Shown here: positions 44,344-56,039 of the stretch, in pieces
Position numbering within the stretch: position 1 is the first letter of the stretch
Layout: every line of letters begins with the position of its first letter
DNA from: Rheum nobile
Taxonomy: Eukaryota > Streptophyta > Magnoliopsida > Caryophyllales > Polygonaceae
Direction: 5' to 3'
Assembly: GCA_027886185.1 (NCBI GenBank)
Contig: WOAB01000858.1
Span: 186,001-250,000 of the forward strand
DNA length: 64,000 bases
Made by a program: the position numbers and the translations under genes
The notes under the pieces: model-generated
Database searches by the model: none
What the model was told of the DNA's origin: nothing
What the model saw: only the letters and a program-made list of their open reading frames with translations

Positions 44344-45444
44344 ATGAAGGAAATGGAATTTGCGACGGAGACGATGGGATCTACAACGACCACTGGTGGC
44401 GGTGGAGGCAGTTCCGTGGCTTCGAAGCCGCCGCAGCCGCGAAGGGAGTCATTCGTTCGACGGTACAAGTTCATTTGGCCTATTCTATTGGGCGTAAATT
44501 TCACTGTTGGAGGTTTGTGTTATCCCAGATCAATCGAAAATCTAGCAGTGAAATGTTAACAATTCATTTGACTTGATAATCGGAAATTGTCTGCTCAAAT
44601 CGATCTTAAAAATGAAGCATGATTGTGTAGTTTGTTGTCCATCTAAATTTCAGTTTCCCAAATTTCCTAAAAACCTTACCATGGAGCATGATTGAGCTTA
44701 ACTAATATCTGACTCTTGCTTAGAATTATCAATTGTGATTGTGTCTGGTTTCAAAATAGAAGGTTGCTAAAACTAGCTTAGAACTAACAATTGTGATTGG
44801 ATCTAGGGGTCAGAATAAAAGGTTGCTAATAAAATGTAGAAATCGAGATGGGGATGTTGGTTTCATAGAAAATTCCTCAACTCATCATCAAGTCTTAATT
44901 ATAAATTGAATGAGTGTTGCATGAAATATGATTTTGATATGTTAAATGCAACTTGATAGTGTTGCTATGGGAGAGAGTGATCGTGCTTTGAGATAAGATG
45001 CATTGTGTAAATCTATGTACAACTGAATGGATCTGTTTTGTGATTATATATAAGACAAGTGATTCCCTCTTACAAGAATTTGGAATTTGGATGCCCATTC
45101 GACGACTGATTTGGGTTCATATACCTTAATAGACCCATCCTCATGTGATACACTTAATATGGTGCTCCCTGTTCATTCAGTACATTCTTGGCTTCTTGCT
45201 ATCCTTTCCATTTCTTATCTTACCCATCTTTAATCTTTCAAGTACTAAAATACCTAGCTACATTTGTGTAAGGGAGGCATTGTTTTTTCCACAATATTTG
45301 TTGTCTTTCAATTAGCAGTTTCAAGGCATGCATTTGATGTGGATCATGTGGTCTTACATGATCTTCTTTTAAATTGTAGCTTACCTATTTGCAAGGACTA
45401 AAAAGAAAGATTTTGCATCAGATCTCATTAGCTTTTTCCATTGA
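44344..45444 (+). CDS. Small single-span membrane protein
   Basis: Exon 1 (44344-44512): MKEMEFATETMG, a Thr/Gly/Ser stretch, a basic patch (PRRESFVRRYK), then a hydrophobic segment FIWPILLGVNFTVGA spanning the splice. Exon 2 (45380-45444) continues YLFARTKKKDFASD and stops; AG acceptor after a T-rich tract. About 77 residues with one membrane span, basic on both sides. The pattern (PILLGVNFTVGAYLF-RTKKKD) looks like a conserved small plant membrane protein whose name I do not know. ATG at 44344 is preferred over the in-frame one at 44254 because the upstream part lies in the tandem duplication. The true 3' end may differ. Confidence 0.6.
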
Positions 45445-45699
45445 CTTTTACACTTCATAATATTTTCAAATTATCAAAGCTTTCCACCACCCACATTTCT
45501 TCAATATGGTCTTTCTTCAATTTATACAAGCAACCTTGGTCACTGTGCTGGGAAAGCAAGTAGAATTCGGTAAACCCAGTTTAGACTATCAATGGAATTG
45601 TGAATTAAGACCCATTTTATTTCACAGCTCATGAGAGAGTTTGATCATGTATCAGTATATTATCCACCATGCATTTGAGATCATATTTTGATGTTAAAC

Positions 45700-46121
45700 A
45701 AAAATAATTTTAGTTGGATATCCTTGGCATAATAAAGACCTGCGCATTGCAACTTGGACTCCAGGTGCCTGTTATATTGTGTAACTCTAGCAGGAAATTG
45801 AGACTGGCAACAAAACTGATGAAAGCGGCACAGAATGCTATGGAGCAGGTATATGGGGCCGAATATGTGTCTTTACATGTGAAGAAGAGCAACCGAGAAG
45901 CTTTCAACCTTTACACGGGGACCTTGGGGTATACGATTCATGATGTGGAGACTAAGTACTATGCTGATGGGGAGGATGCATATGATATGAGGAAGCAGAT
46001 GAAGGGGAAGTCTTTTGGTCATGGTAGTGGCCATCAGCATCACCACCCCCACGACCATCATGGTGGTGGTGGTTGCTCTGGTGGAGCTGCAACAGCTAAG
46101 TCAGAGGGGAAGTCAAATTAG
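45700..46121 (+). pseudogene. NAA10 N-terminal acetyltransferase fragment
   Basis: From about 45784 the frame reads RKLRLATKLMKAAQNAMEQ, YGAEYVSLHVKKSNREAFNL, YADGEDAYDMRKQMKGK and a His/Gly-rich tail, the C-terminal half of plant NAA10 (catalytic subunit of NatA). A degraded VGY segment is at 45713. The N-terminal half is absent and the acetyl-CoA loop RxxGxA has Arg in place of Gly (RKLRLA), so activity is unlikely. It is either a partial gene copy or the last exon of a broken gene. Confidence 0.7.
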
Positions 46122-46346
46122 GGTGGAGGAAGCACTGAGGTCAAATCGGGGGCTGCAAAATAATGATGTGGTGAGTTTCTCTTATTGTCCCATTTTGGTT
46201 TACTTTGCATGTGTTCGATTGTCTGAGGGGGGTATGTTTGCATGTGCTCATGTGAATAATTTTCAGCTCTTTCTTAGCACTGATAAACCTGGTTTCGGAA
46301 GATAACATAGAATGACTAGTTTCAAAATTCAATGTTAGTGAACAAT

Positions 46347-47595
46347 TGACAGGGGCTAAAGTCGTGATGCCCAATCAAAGTAAATCCATAAAAACCTAAC
46401 TTAGTAGAATAGACAAGCAAGGGTCGAATCCCACAGGGAGGAGTTATCTTTCTTAGTGCACAAGTGTATGCCAAAGGTAACAAAGGGGGGATTTGTTGGT
46501 TGTTTTCAAGTAAACTAATTAAATCAAAACAAAAGTTGTAATCAATTGGGAAAAAGTACTTAGCCAGACAAATATCCACCATTCATTTGATTGATTGATC
46601 CTAGATTATTTATATTCCTTCCTATGAATATTCCTGTCCATATTCTGAAGTAGTTACCAGTCCAACTAGTCTTGACAACCCTAACTATCGAACGCATGAG
46701 AAACTATCAAGATTTAGAACAATAGCAGCAGGAAGCATATGAATTAACCAGGATACATGCAACACCACAACTCACAACATTTAACACATAATCAATTCTC
46801 TTTCATAATAAACTAGTCCAACTAGTCCTAGAATATCATGGTTGCTACACAAGATAAGGGATTTCAACTCGAAATATCCAAACCCTAACAATAGACAATT
46901 ACTAATATCAACTAGGTGATCAATCCAGTCAAATCAATAAGAATCAATAGGAATAAGCTCAAGAGAAAAGATATAATCAAAAGGAATATGAATAGAATTA
47001 TAACCTCACAATCATATATCAAATAAAGGCTTCAATCGTCGGACTAAGCAAAGGTTGCTTAGTTCTTCATAGTCTTGAAACGAAAACTCAAAGGGAAAAA
47101 CAATACTGAATTCTAAGATCCTCCCAAGAGGCTCTAAGAACTAGGTTTAAATAACCTAGCTAAATCCTAATGCTAAAAGATAACATAGTCTTAAAAGGAA
47201 ATAAAATAATCCTATCGGAATAAAGAAATAAAAGAAAAAGAAATAAAGTGAAATAATAAATCTTCGGATCTTCGGACGCGCGCTGATAATGGGATTTCCG
47301 TGACCGCGGAAAATTCAATGTTGTCCTTCGCTTCTCTCAACTTTTCCGCGACCACGACAATTGGTTTCCGCGACCGCGGATCTTCGCTTCTTGCCCTCCT
47401 TCGCTTCTGTTGCGGTCTTCACGGGGTGGCTTCGTCTTCAACTTCTTAAGTCTTCATTTTAGCTTCTCCAAGTCACCATATCCACACTTCTATTCCTCAA
47501 CTCTATACTCCACAATTGTGCTCTAAACCCTCCAAATGGTATCCAAAATACCGGTAACAACTCCTAGTTAAACCTTATAAAGTAGGGCTGATCAA
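46347..47595 (-). repeat. 3' LTR of Athila B'
   Basis: 1249 bp, TGATCAGCCC start (at 47595) and CCCCTGTCA end (at 46347). Contains TTTCCGCGACCGCGGA palindromes at about 47295-47380. Confidence 0.88.
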
Positions 47596-47610
47596 ATTCC
47601 CACATGCTTA

Positions 47611-48890
47611 AACCTTGTTCGTCCTCGAGTAAGCTAATGTAAACCTACTCCTCTAATCAAATCCCCAAAGTCTCAGGAAGCATAGAAAAATCATCTCCAC
47701 TAAGAATTACACCTAATAATGAAACTCCAAGACACCAACACAATAAGCACAATACATAAAACATACAAGCTTAAAGGAAAGCAGAGTACTTTTCCCAAGC
47801 TTAACCCGAACACCATAGAGTGAAAAAACATCTAATTCTAGCCTCCATCTATCTCCTTATGCCTCCCAAAGCGACCTACCCGAATCCTCTTTATATCACC
47901 TCTTCTTATGTCACCATGTCAGGAAAAATGAGAAATCCTAAAAATCACTCTTCTTCTTTCACTCATTTTGCCAAGACTCTCTTTCGGGTTTTCACCAAGT
48001 CACTCATTTTATTTTTTAATAGATGGGCTCACATAAAACTCACATCACTCTTGACCAATTATTACCCCAGCCTAATGCTGGTCCAAGCCACCTGCTTATT
48101 ACCTAAGTCGTCCTTTCGGATTTTCGACTTATCCCAGGATTTATATTTTTGTCTTTTTTCAATATTTTTTCTTTTCTCCTCAAACGACTAGCAAGTATAG
48201 AACACTCACTCATGCTTAAACATTGCATTGTCCTCAATGTAATGAAAGACAAAAAGATGAAGCACAGGGAAGGGCAGAAACGTACTCAAAACCGTCGCCG
48301 AGGGGCCTGGACATGGAAGTTGTTGCTGGCGGTATATCAATATAAGCACATGTCGCTGGTGTCACGCCGGTCTTCATAATCAAACTGTACCGTACAACCA
48401 AAGAGATCCACTGTAAGGTGTAGTGGTATATCAAAGAATCGGGGTTGCACGGCCTTCAATAAACACAAAAAATGGAGCCTAATGTAATCGTGGTGTGGGC
48501 TCTGGTATTCCTCCTCCTCAACTATCGAATGTTGGGCCATCATCGTTGCCAAATAAAAATGTGGGGCGAATGTCTCCTCCTTGGCAGCATGATGCGCACC
48601 ATTCTCGTAGTAGAACTCGGACAGCTGGCCTCCAGTAGAATTTTTATTATTATTTTGAATTAGTTTTTTTTTTCAGGAATAGGAGACTTACAGTGATGAT
48701 TCCGCGATCGCGGAAAAATTTTCCGCGCCCGCGGAAATGTTTCTGGTGCGAGAAACACCGTCTTCAATTTGGCTCGGGTCTCCTACCTGCATGTTAGTCT
48801 AAAACAAAAACGAAACAAAACAAAACAGAAACAAAACAATAATAATAAAGACTAGAAAGGAAAAGACAAGAAAAGAATTTCATACCTCGG
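47611..48890 (-). other. Athila B' 3' noncoding region
   Basis: Shares 48530-48630 with element A (6180-6270) and carries adjoining palindromes TTCCGCGATCGCGGAA and TTCCGCGCCCGCGGAA at 48699-48738. The segment begins at the CCTCGGGTTGCCTCCCG border near 48887-48903, where pol is missing. Confidence 0.65.
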
Positions 48891-48947
48891 GTTGCCTCCC
48901 GAGCAGCGCCTTAGTTATTGTCGTGGCTCGACTTGGTGCTCTCCCAC

Positions 48948-50240
48948 TCAACTTGGGTTACTCACATCAATTGAACACTTGGGGTCTCCATCAGGAGGGT
49001 GTCGCTTTGCATCATCTATGTTGAATCCGACCCTCACCTCGTCAAATTCCATTGTGAGCGAACCGCTGCTCACATCACCTGCCGTGTTCATAAACGGCCT
49101 TCCTAGCATCACAGGGACTGCGTGTTTATCTTGCCTCGTATCCATCACAAAGAAGTCCGCAGGGAAGATTAGCTTATCGACTTCCACCAGCACATCCTGC
49201 ACCACCCCCTTGGGATACACATAAGAATTGTCCGCCAGTTGGATCACAATCTCTGTCTTCTCTAATGGCCCGACCTCTAAAGACTCGTACAATGAGAGAG
49301 GTAAAACGTTGATAGAAGCACCCAAATATAGCATAGCATTTTCAAACATGGTGCCCCCTATCTTGCAGGGAATAGTGAACATGTCCGGATCACTGCGCTT
49401 CTTGGGCAACCGCTTTTGCAGCATAGCGGATACATTCTCACTGACCTGTATCTTCTTTTTCTCCTTCATCGCTTTCTTCCTTTTTATTTTGCACAGCTCC
49501 TTCAAGAATTTGGCATAGCGAGGGATATTGTTGACAAGTTTGAGTAAAAGAATATTTACCTCGTAGTCGTTGAAGGTCTCAAATAAATCTTTGTCGTTTT
49601 CCACCCTTCTGGTGTCCTTCAGCGCCTCGGGAAAGTGGGCGGGAGGCTTCAATGTATTGAGCGGAGGGAAGTCGGGTCGCACATACTCATCGCGTATAAC
49701 TTCTATAGAATCTGGGGCTCCAGGGACTTTTCCGCGATCGCGGAAGTCTTCAATTAAATCCTCTTCAGGAGAGACTTTTCCGCGATCGCGGGAATCTGTC
49801 CGCGGTCGCGGAAAAGCATCGATTTTTTCCATCATCCCCAGAAACAAATCCGCGATCGCGGCATTCTTCTCCGCGGTCGCGGAAAACCTTCTGTTGAGCT
49901 CGACCGTCGTCCACTTGTGTTCCGCTCCTTAGCGTCATGGCGCATACGTTTTCCCTCGGGTTTACTACCGTTTGAGATGATAGTTTTTCCGAGTCCCTGG
50001 CCTCCAGCTTGCTCACTGCGATGGAGATTTGTCCCACTTGCGTCTCCAAGTTCTGAATGCTAGACCGCATCTCTTGATTTTGCTGGACCATTTTGTCGGC
50101 CAACGTTGTTATATGTTGTGCGAGAGTCTCCTGGTGTTTGACCACCGCTTGAATTTGTTGGGCCGTAGTGCTTGCCAACGTTGAAACGCTCTGGGTGAGG
50201 GTTTGGATCATGTCGTCACTGGACATAGATGAACTGGAGC
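48948..50240 (-). pseudogene. Athila B' gag end, linker and protease
   Basis: From the hAT border at 50240: a coiled-coil region (SSMSSDDMIQTLTQSVSTLA, QQNQEMRSSIQNLETQVGQI), NPRENVCAMTLRSGTQ, then a linker full of CCGCGATCGCGG palindromes read as DRGK/RDRG/FPRSRK-like units. The frame from 49847 gives DEYVRPDFPPL, IPRYAKFLKELCKIKR and the protease (YLGASINVLP, VMLGRPFMNTA), with stop at 48948. The catalytic Asp of DLGAS is Tyr here (about 49330), so the protease is inactive. Confidence 0.8.
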
Positions 50241-50576
50241 CAGACCTGAGCATATACGGGCCCGGGCCGGGTCTGTCTATTTTTTGAGCCCGTTTTTGCG
50301 GGGCCGGGCCGGGCCCGTTTGTCGGGCCGAAATTGTAAACCGTACCCGGCCCGCGGGCAGCCCGCAATTAATACAATATATAACCTGTTTTTAAAAAACC
50401 TGCTTAATAGAATTCAAAAACCTATTTAAATCCATTACAAGTTTAATCAAAAAACATGCTGAAATCCATTACAAGAGTTTGAACATAAAATAACAAAGTT
50501 ACTAAATCCATTACAAGTTTACAACCAAAAACACAAGTGAATGCATCTAGTCGTTCTTCATGTAGCTTCCTTCATC

Positions 50577-51066
50577 CTAAGAGATCTCAGTCACTACCGA
50601 ATCGTCTTCTTCATCCTCGACATCATCATCGAAATCAACACCAATTTTAAGCATTGATGATGTACCTTCATGATAGAAACATACTAAAAGTGTGATTAAA
50701 TCTATACACATGAGAAAAACATTTAAATAAAACTAAGAAATACAAATTACTTGCTTCAAAGCCTTTCGCTCGCAACCAATCCTCATAACATGCAAGTGCT
50801 TCAATTGTGCTAGATCGAAGAGAGCTTCTACATGGAGTTATCATTTTCTTTTCCAGGCTAAAAGCAGATTCTGAAGGAACACTAGAGATGGGAGCACTCA
50901 GAATTTGCTTACAATAGTTGCAGATAGCCTTTGTTCCGACATCTTTTACATCTCTTGTCATATGATCCCACACATTAGATTTCAGCCTTTTTCCCCGAGA
51001 AGTGCATTGAGAGGGATTTTCAGATGGAGAAATACCATTGTCACCCTCCTCAGATTCTGGCTCCAT
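50577..51066 (-). CDS. hAT fusion: partial BED finger joined to dimerisation domain
   Basis: Two exons (51066-50751 and 50665-50577; GTAATT donor, AG acceptor) give an uninterrupted frame of about 134 residues. Residues 1-30 are acidic/Ser-rich; about 31-56 hold VWDHMTRDV...CNYC, the first half of a BED zinc finger. At about 62 it passes directly into SSVPSESAFSLEKKMITPCR and IEALACYEDWL, the hAT C-terminal dimerisation domain, and then a strongly acidic tail. The RNase H-like catalytic domain is deleted. It cannot transpose; if expressed it might pair with a full hAT transposase. That role is inference. Confidence 0.7.
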
Positions 51067-51889
51067 ACATTACAAAATAAAACACAGAAATTAATTATTC
51101 TGAATTCTGAATTTTTCAGTATATAAACAATTAAACACTAAACAGTTAAACACCAAAAGTTTACTAACAGAGTAACAACCATGAAAATGCTTCAAACCAA
51201 CTCCCAACACAAAACCCACTACAAAATAAGTTTACTCAAACAGAAATTAAACTACATGCTTGAAACCACACACAAAACCAACTCATAAATACACATATGT
51301 TGAATCCAACTCCCAGCAGTCATGAAAATTAGCCATGTTGATATATCAGTAACCGAGATTCAGCATTGAAAATGAACCCTCTCAAATCTCAATGCACTGA
51401 GATTCAGCATTGAAAATCTACCCCTACCAGGACCCCCAAAACCTCAGGCAATGGAAGGCCAAAACAAGATGGTATGCTTTTGGTCGGAGATGAGAAATAC
51501 TAACCGAGATGCGGGGATGCTATGCGAGAGACTCGAGAGATGGTCGGTGGTCGAGGGTCGCCTGGTCGGAACTCGGAAGATGCAGAGATGGTTGGCGCCC
51601 GGCGGTCGGAACTCGGAAGATGCGACTCGCGGTCGGAACTCGAAAGATGTGAGATAAGGTCGGTGGTCGAAACTCGGAGGAGGAGCGGTCGGAGGCACAG
51701 CGGTCGGCGGTCGGAGGCGCAGCGATAGGCGATCGCCTGGTCGGTGGGGGAGCGGCGTGAGGACGGAGGAGATCTGAGGGGAGCGGCGTCTCACATCTGA
51801 GATGGAGAATATGGAGTGAACGCGTTTAGTTTAGGACTTTAGGTTAGGTTTTTTTTTTATATATTTTTAAGTAATTAAATATGTATATG
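51067..51889. other. hAT 5' region
   Basis: AT-rich DNA (51067-51420) and a GGTCGG/CGGTCGGAACTCGG-repeat-rich stretch (51480-51740) upstream of the hAT gene. No gene seen; frames across the repeat are compositional. Confidence 0.5.
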
Positions 51890-52066
51890 GGCCGCGGGCC
51901 GGGCTGAGCGGCCCGTTCAGGCTTAACCCCCATACCGTACCCGGCCCGCAAGCCCGAACGGGCCGGGCCAACCGGCCCGTTCGGGCTGAAACCCTTGTCC
52001 GAACCCGTATTATTTGGCGGGCGGGCCGGGCGGGCCGACCCGTGTTTGCTCAGGTCTAACTAGAGC

Positions 52067-53270
52067 TCTGGCTTTGGGGTCTTTGGTCATATGGAGCTCG
52101 AAATTGTTATTATTGACCCCTAGGCTGTTGATATTGTTATGGGCGCTGTAGGAACTGTGGTGGCCTCTGTTGATACTCTTGATTTTCCTGGCCTTGAGGA
52201 GTACTTTGTTGATTTCCATATCTCAGATTGGGGTGATCTCTCCATCCTGGATTGTATGTGTTGGAGTATGGGTCATATATTGGCCTTGAAAGGCCGTATC
52301 CTCCAATAGCGTTCACCTCAGCAGTGTGCTCCTGTAGCGTGGGACATGCATCGGTCGGATGCATCGTGTCATAGCATATCCCACATGACTTGACTTGCTG
52401 CGGGCCACCCTTCATCATGCATCTCCTCATCATCTCTTTCATCTCAGCCATCTCAGAAAGTATTGAAGCATTGGGCTGAGAGTCCGCATCTTTGACTGAT
52501 TGGGTGCCCGCCCTCTTATTGAACTGTCTTGAGCCCTCAGATAGCTCAAAGAAAACCTCATACGCTTCAGTTGGCGTCTTCTTCAAGATGTTTCCTCCGC
52601 AAGCTGCATTCACCATTCGACGCTCCTCGTCAAGAAGTCCACCGTACAAATAAAGTACGAGGTCTTGGTCTGAATACCCATGGTAGGGGCAGCTAGAAGT
52701 CAGCCTCTTGAACCTCTCATAGTACTCGTACAACGACTCAGCAGCCTGCTGTTCAATGTTGATGATGCTCTTCTTCAGGCTGTTGAGCTTTGTCGCAGGG
52801 AAGTACTTTTCCAGGAAGGCTTTCGTCATCTTAGCCCATGTGTCTATGCTTCCTGGAGGCAAATAGTAGAACCAGTCATTGGCCGTATCCCTTAGAGAGA
52901 AAGGAAAGGCCCTCAGCTTGATCTGGTCCTCAGTAACGCCATTTGGCTTCATGTTGGTGCAGACGGCATGGAACTCAGGAAGATGTTTGTTGGGGTTTTC
53001 TCCACTCATCCCATAGAAGTGGGGTAGTAAGTGGATTAACCCAGACTTCAGCTCAAAGTTTACGCCATCTGCCAGCTCAGGGAACTGCACAACCAGCGAT
53101 TGCTGTTACAGATTAGGGGCAGTCAACGTGGGTGCTGCGTCAGCCATCTCAAAGCACGGGTAATCAAAACACAAAACTCTGTTTGTCTTGCGGTTCTTGG
53201 AAAGGGTTCTCTCAATTTCTGTATCACAAGCAAGAAGAGGAGAGTCAGTAGCACGGATGTGGACCATAAG
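52067..53270 (-). pseudogene. gag: Athila B' gag
   Basis: Start at about 53267 (VHIRATDSPLLACDTEIERT). A TAA at 53106-53108 interrupts the leader. The capsid domain is open from 53090: FPELADGVNFELKSGLIHLL, FSLRDTANDWFYYLPPG, FLEKYFPATKLNSLKKSI, LYEYYERFKRL. A zinc-finger-like CGICYDTMHPTDACP is near 52390, then a PGWRDHPNLRYGNQQ region. A frame change near 52137 precedes the hAT insertion. The best preserved gag of the Athila copies here. Confidence 0.87.
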
Positions 53271-53327
53271 ATAGGTCCACACAAAAATTGACACACAAAC
53301 ACACACAAAGAAAAAACAAAACTTGTC

Positions 53328-53345
53328 TCCCCGGCAACGGCGCCA
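53328..53345 (-). promoter_or_regulatory. Primer binding site of Athila B'
   Basis: Reverse complement reads TGGCGCCGTTGCCGGGGA, 3 bp inside the 5' LTR edge at 53349. Confidence 0.9.
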
Positions 53346-53348
53346 ATT

Positions 53349-54393
53349 TGACAGGGGTTAAAGTCGTGATGCCCAATCAAAGTAAATCCTTAAAAACCTA
53401 ACTTAGTAGAATAGGTAAGCAAGGGTCGGATCCCACAGGGAGGAGTTATATTTCTTAGTGCACAAGTGTATGTCAAAGGTAACAAAGGGGGGGTTTGTTG
53501 ATTGTTTTCAAGTAAACTAAGTAAATCAAAACAAAGGTTGTAATCAATTGGAAAAAATACTTAGCCAGACAAATATCCATCATTCATTTGATTGATTGAT
53601 TCTAGATTATCTCTATTCCTTCCTATGAATATTCCTGTCCCTATTCTGAAGTAGTTACCAGTCCAACTAATCCTGACAACCCTAACTATCAAACGCACGA
53701 GAAACTATCAAGATTTAGAACAATAGCAGCAGAAGCATATGAATTAATCAGGATACATGCAACACAATAACTCGCAGCATTTAACATATAATCAATTCTC
53801 TTTCATAATAAACTAGTCCAACTAGTCCTAGAATATCATAGTTGTTACACAAGATAAGGGATTTCAACTCGAAATATCCAAACCCTAGCAATAGACAATT
53901 ACTAATATCAACTAGGTGATCAATCCAGTCAAATCAATAAGAATCAATAGGAATAAGCTCAACAGAACAGATATAATCAAAAGAAATATAAATAGAATTA
54001 TAACCTCACAATCATATATCAAATGAAGGCTTCAATCATCGGACTAAGCAAAGGTTGTTTAGTTCTTCATAGTCTTGAAACGAAAACTCAAAGGGAAAAA
54101 CAATACTGAATTCTAAGATAATAAGATCCTTCCACGAGGCTCTAGGAACTAGGTTTAAATAAACTAGCTAAAACCTAATGCTAAAAGATAACAAACATAG
54201 TCTTAAAAGGAAATAAAATAATCCTACCGGAATAAAGAAATAAAGTGAAATAATAAATCTTCGGATCTTCGGACGCTGATAATGGGATTTCCGCGACCGC
54301 AGAAAAAGCTTTCGCGACCGCGGAAAATTCAATGTTGTCCTTCGCTTCTCTCGACTTTTCCGCGACCGCGGCAATTGGTTTCCGCGACCGCGG
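53349..54393 (-). repeat. 5' LTR of Athila B', truncated
   Basis: Collinear with the 3' LTR up to the CCGCGACCGCGGAT palindrome, then it switches to CACTA-like sequence; the first roughly 170 bp of the LTR are lost. Confidence 0.85.
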
Positions 54394-54394
54394 A

Positions 54395-55017
54395 TACTTT
54401 TACCTCCTATCTAAATTGAGTGTCTTTAGGACTTAAATTTTAATCACCTTTATATGTTGGTTTTAGGCTTTCTAGATAAGTAATTAAAAGCGAGTAATGA
54501 GAATAAATTAACCGATGTATTTGCTTCTCAAATAACCCGGATTTTGTTTTTAATTAACCGATGTATTTAAAAGCGAGTAATGAGAATAAATTAACCGATC
54601 TATTTGCTTCTCAAATAACCCGGATTTCGTTTTTAATTAACCGATGTATTTGTAATTCAAATAACCTGGATGTGTAAAAACCGGTGTATTTGCTTAGCAA
54701 ATAACCCGTATTTCGTTTTTAATTAACCGCTATATTTGTTATTCAAATAATCCGGATGTGTGAAAACCAGTGTATTTGTTATGCAAATAACCCGGATATA
54801 TATGGGTTTTATATAATCCGGATGTGCATATATACCCAAATAATCCGGATGTGTAAACCATGTGGGAATTTTTTGGAAGGCGAATAACCCGGGTATGTAA
54901 AATGTAGGTCCGTGTTATTAGGTCCAGGGCAAATGTCGCGCTGACCTTTAACCCAGACCAAATCCGGGTTATTTGTCTATACATGCCCAAGTTATTAGGG
55001 GGTTTTTGTAGTAGTGT
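54395..55017. mobile_element. CACTA (En/Spm) transposon terminus
   Basis: The right edge reads (reverse complement) CACTACTACAAAAACCCCC, the standard CACTA end. Inward are many copies of AATAACCCGGAT and TTAACCGATGTATTTG subterminal repeats, including a 37-50 bp tandem unit at 54480-54720. The other end is not in the window. The left edge abuts a truncated Athila LTR. Confidence 0.8.
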
Positions 55018-55600
55018 GGAATTTCTTTGAACCTCTACAATTTGGGAAATCTTGCAGGATACTTCTAAGGAACCAACAAATTTCATCTACAACTAAGAAC
55101 TCCAGTACTATTGACAACACCAACACATCTGTCTTCTTAACCAATTGCACTAATATTTTCTAAGTGTCCTTCTGATCTTCTGATCTTTATTGTTAATATG
55201 ATTTGTAATAGAGACTCTCAGTCTAACCCCATGAACCTTGATCTAAATAAACTAGCTAAATGGTTTGTGTATTGGAGACGATCTTTTATATTCCATACTA
55301 GTTATAATAGGAACCATATTAATCCTAAAATCAATTCAGATTTCGATATAGCTAACCCTCCTTTCAAGGGTAGAACTAATGACCCTAAACCACAAAAAAA
55401 AAAGTGTTTATAAGAACCAAAGCCCAAACACAAATACAAATACTCCTATGAGATCTATCACATTTGGCCCAATTGCTTTTAGGATGGTAAAAACCTTTCA
55501 GATCAATAAGCTTAGTATAATCGAAACCACCAAGGAAAATAACAATTGTATGTGTCTTGCTTACTTTTGTGTACAAGGTTCTAAAAATGCGCAATAAAAC
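55018..55600. other. Flank of the CACTA end, possible LINE 5' part
   Basis: Degenerate DNA with a short plus-strand frame (55198-55413). It may be a LINE ORF1 tail or the EN start, but no motif is certain. Confidence 0.35.
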
Positions 55601-56039
55601 CCATATCCCATCCGTCAACAAAAATAAAAAATTTACCTAAATGTAAAAGCTATAACTCTACCCTCTACAAGACCAATTTTACTTGCTAAAATTCTACATA
55701 TGGTTTTATGAAGATAAGCCTTTGAAACCGTTGTGGTATTAGTCGCAAAAACCTTTGGACTATTATCGAATTATGGCCCTTGTTGAAACAAGGACCGACC
55801 AAGAACCAAAAAAATTCCTTTGGCGCGCAAAAGACAGGTTTTGACACCCTCCATTTTTCAACTGCTATAGGCTTTTTGGGCGGTATATGTGTCGTGTGAA
55901 AAGCTTACCAACTACAAAATGAAATTTGTGAACTCGCACACATTGATATTTATTTCCATTAAATACAAAATTATTGACAAAAACTAATGCATCATGATTA
56001 TCTTTACGAATGCTCAACCAAAAGAAAATGAAAAAAATG

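Larger units (their letters stand above)
50241..52058 (-). mobile_element. hAT-type DNA transposon, internally deleted
   Basis: 1818 bp. Inverted ends (C/T)AGACCTGAGCA(T/A)A(T/C)ACGGG at both termini, and 8-bp flanks ACTGGAGC (50233-50240) and ACTAGAGC (52059-52066), 7 of 8 identical. Subterminal regions (50264-50360 and 51890-52045) are packed with GGGCCGGGC-type GC repeats. Inserted in gag of Athila B'. Confidence 0.88.
46347..54393 (-). mobile_element. Athila-type element B' (minus strand)
   Basis: Reading on the minus strand: a 5' LTR 54393-53349 missing its first roughly 170 bp, primer site 53345-53328, gag, linker, protease, a 3' noncoding region, purine tract near 47596-47610 and a 3' LTR 47595-46347. 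Reverse transcriptase and integrase are absent. A hAT element (50241-52058) is inserted in gag. Same family as element B at 30.1 kb. A non-autonomous relic. Confidence 0.88.

Noticed and set aside
51451..51728. Arg/Gly-rich plus-strand frames
   Set aside because: Products of the CGGTCGGAACTCGG repeats within the hAT element, seen in several frames and both strands.
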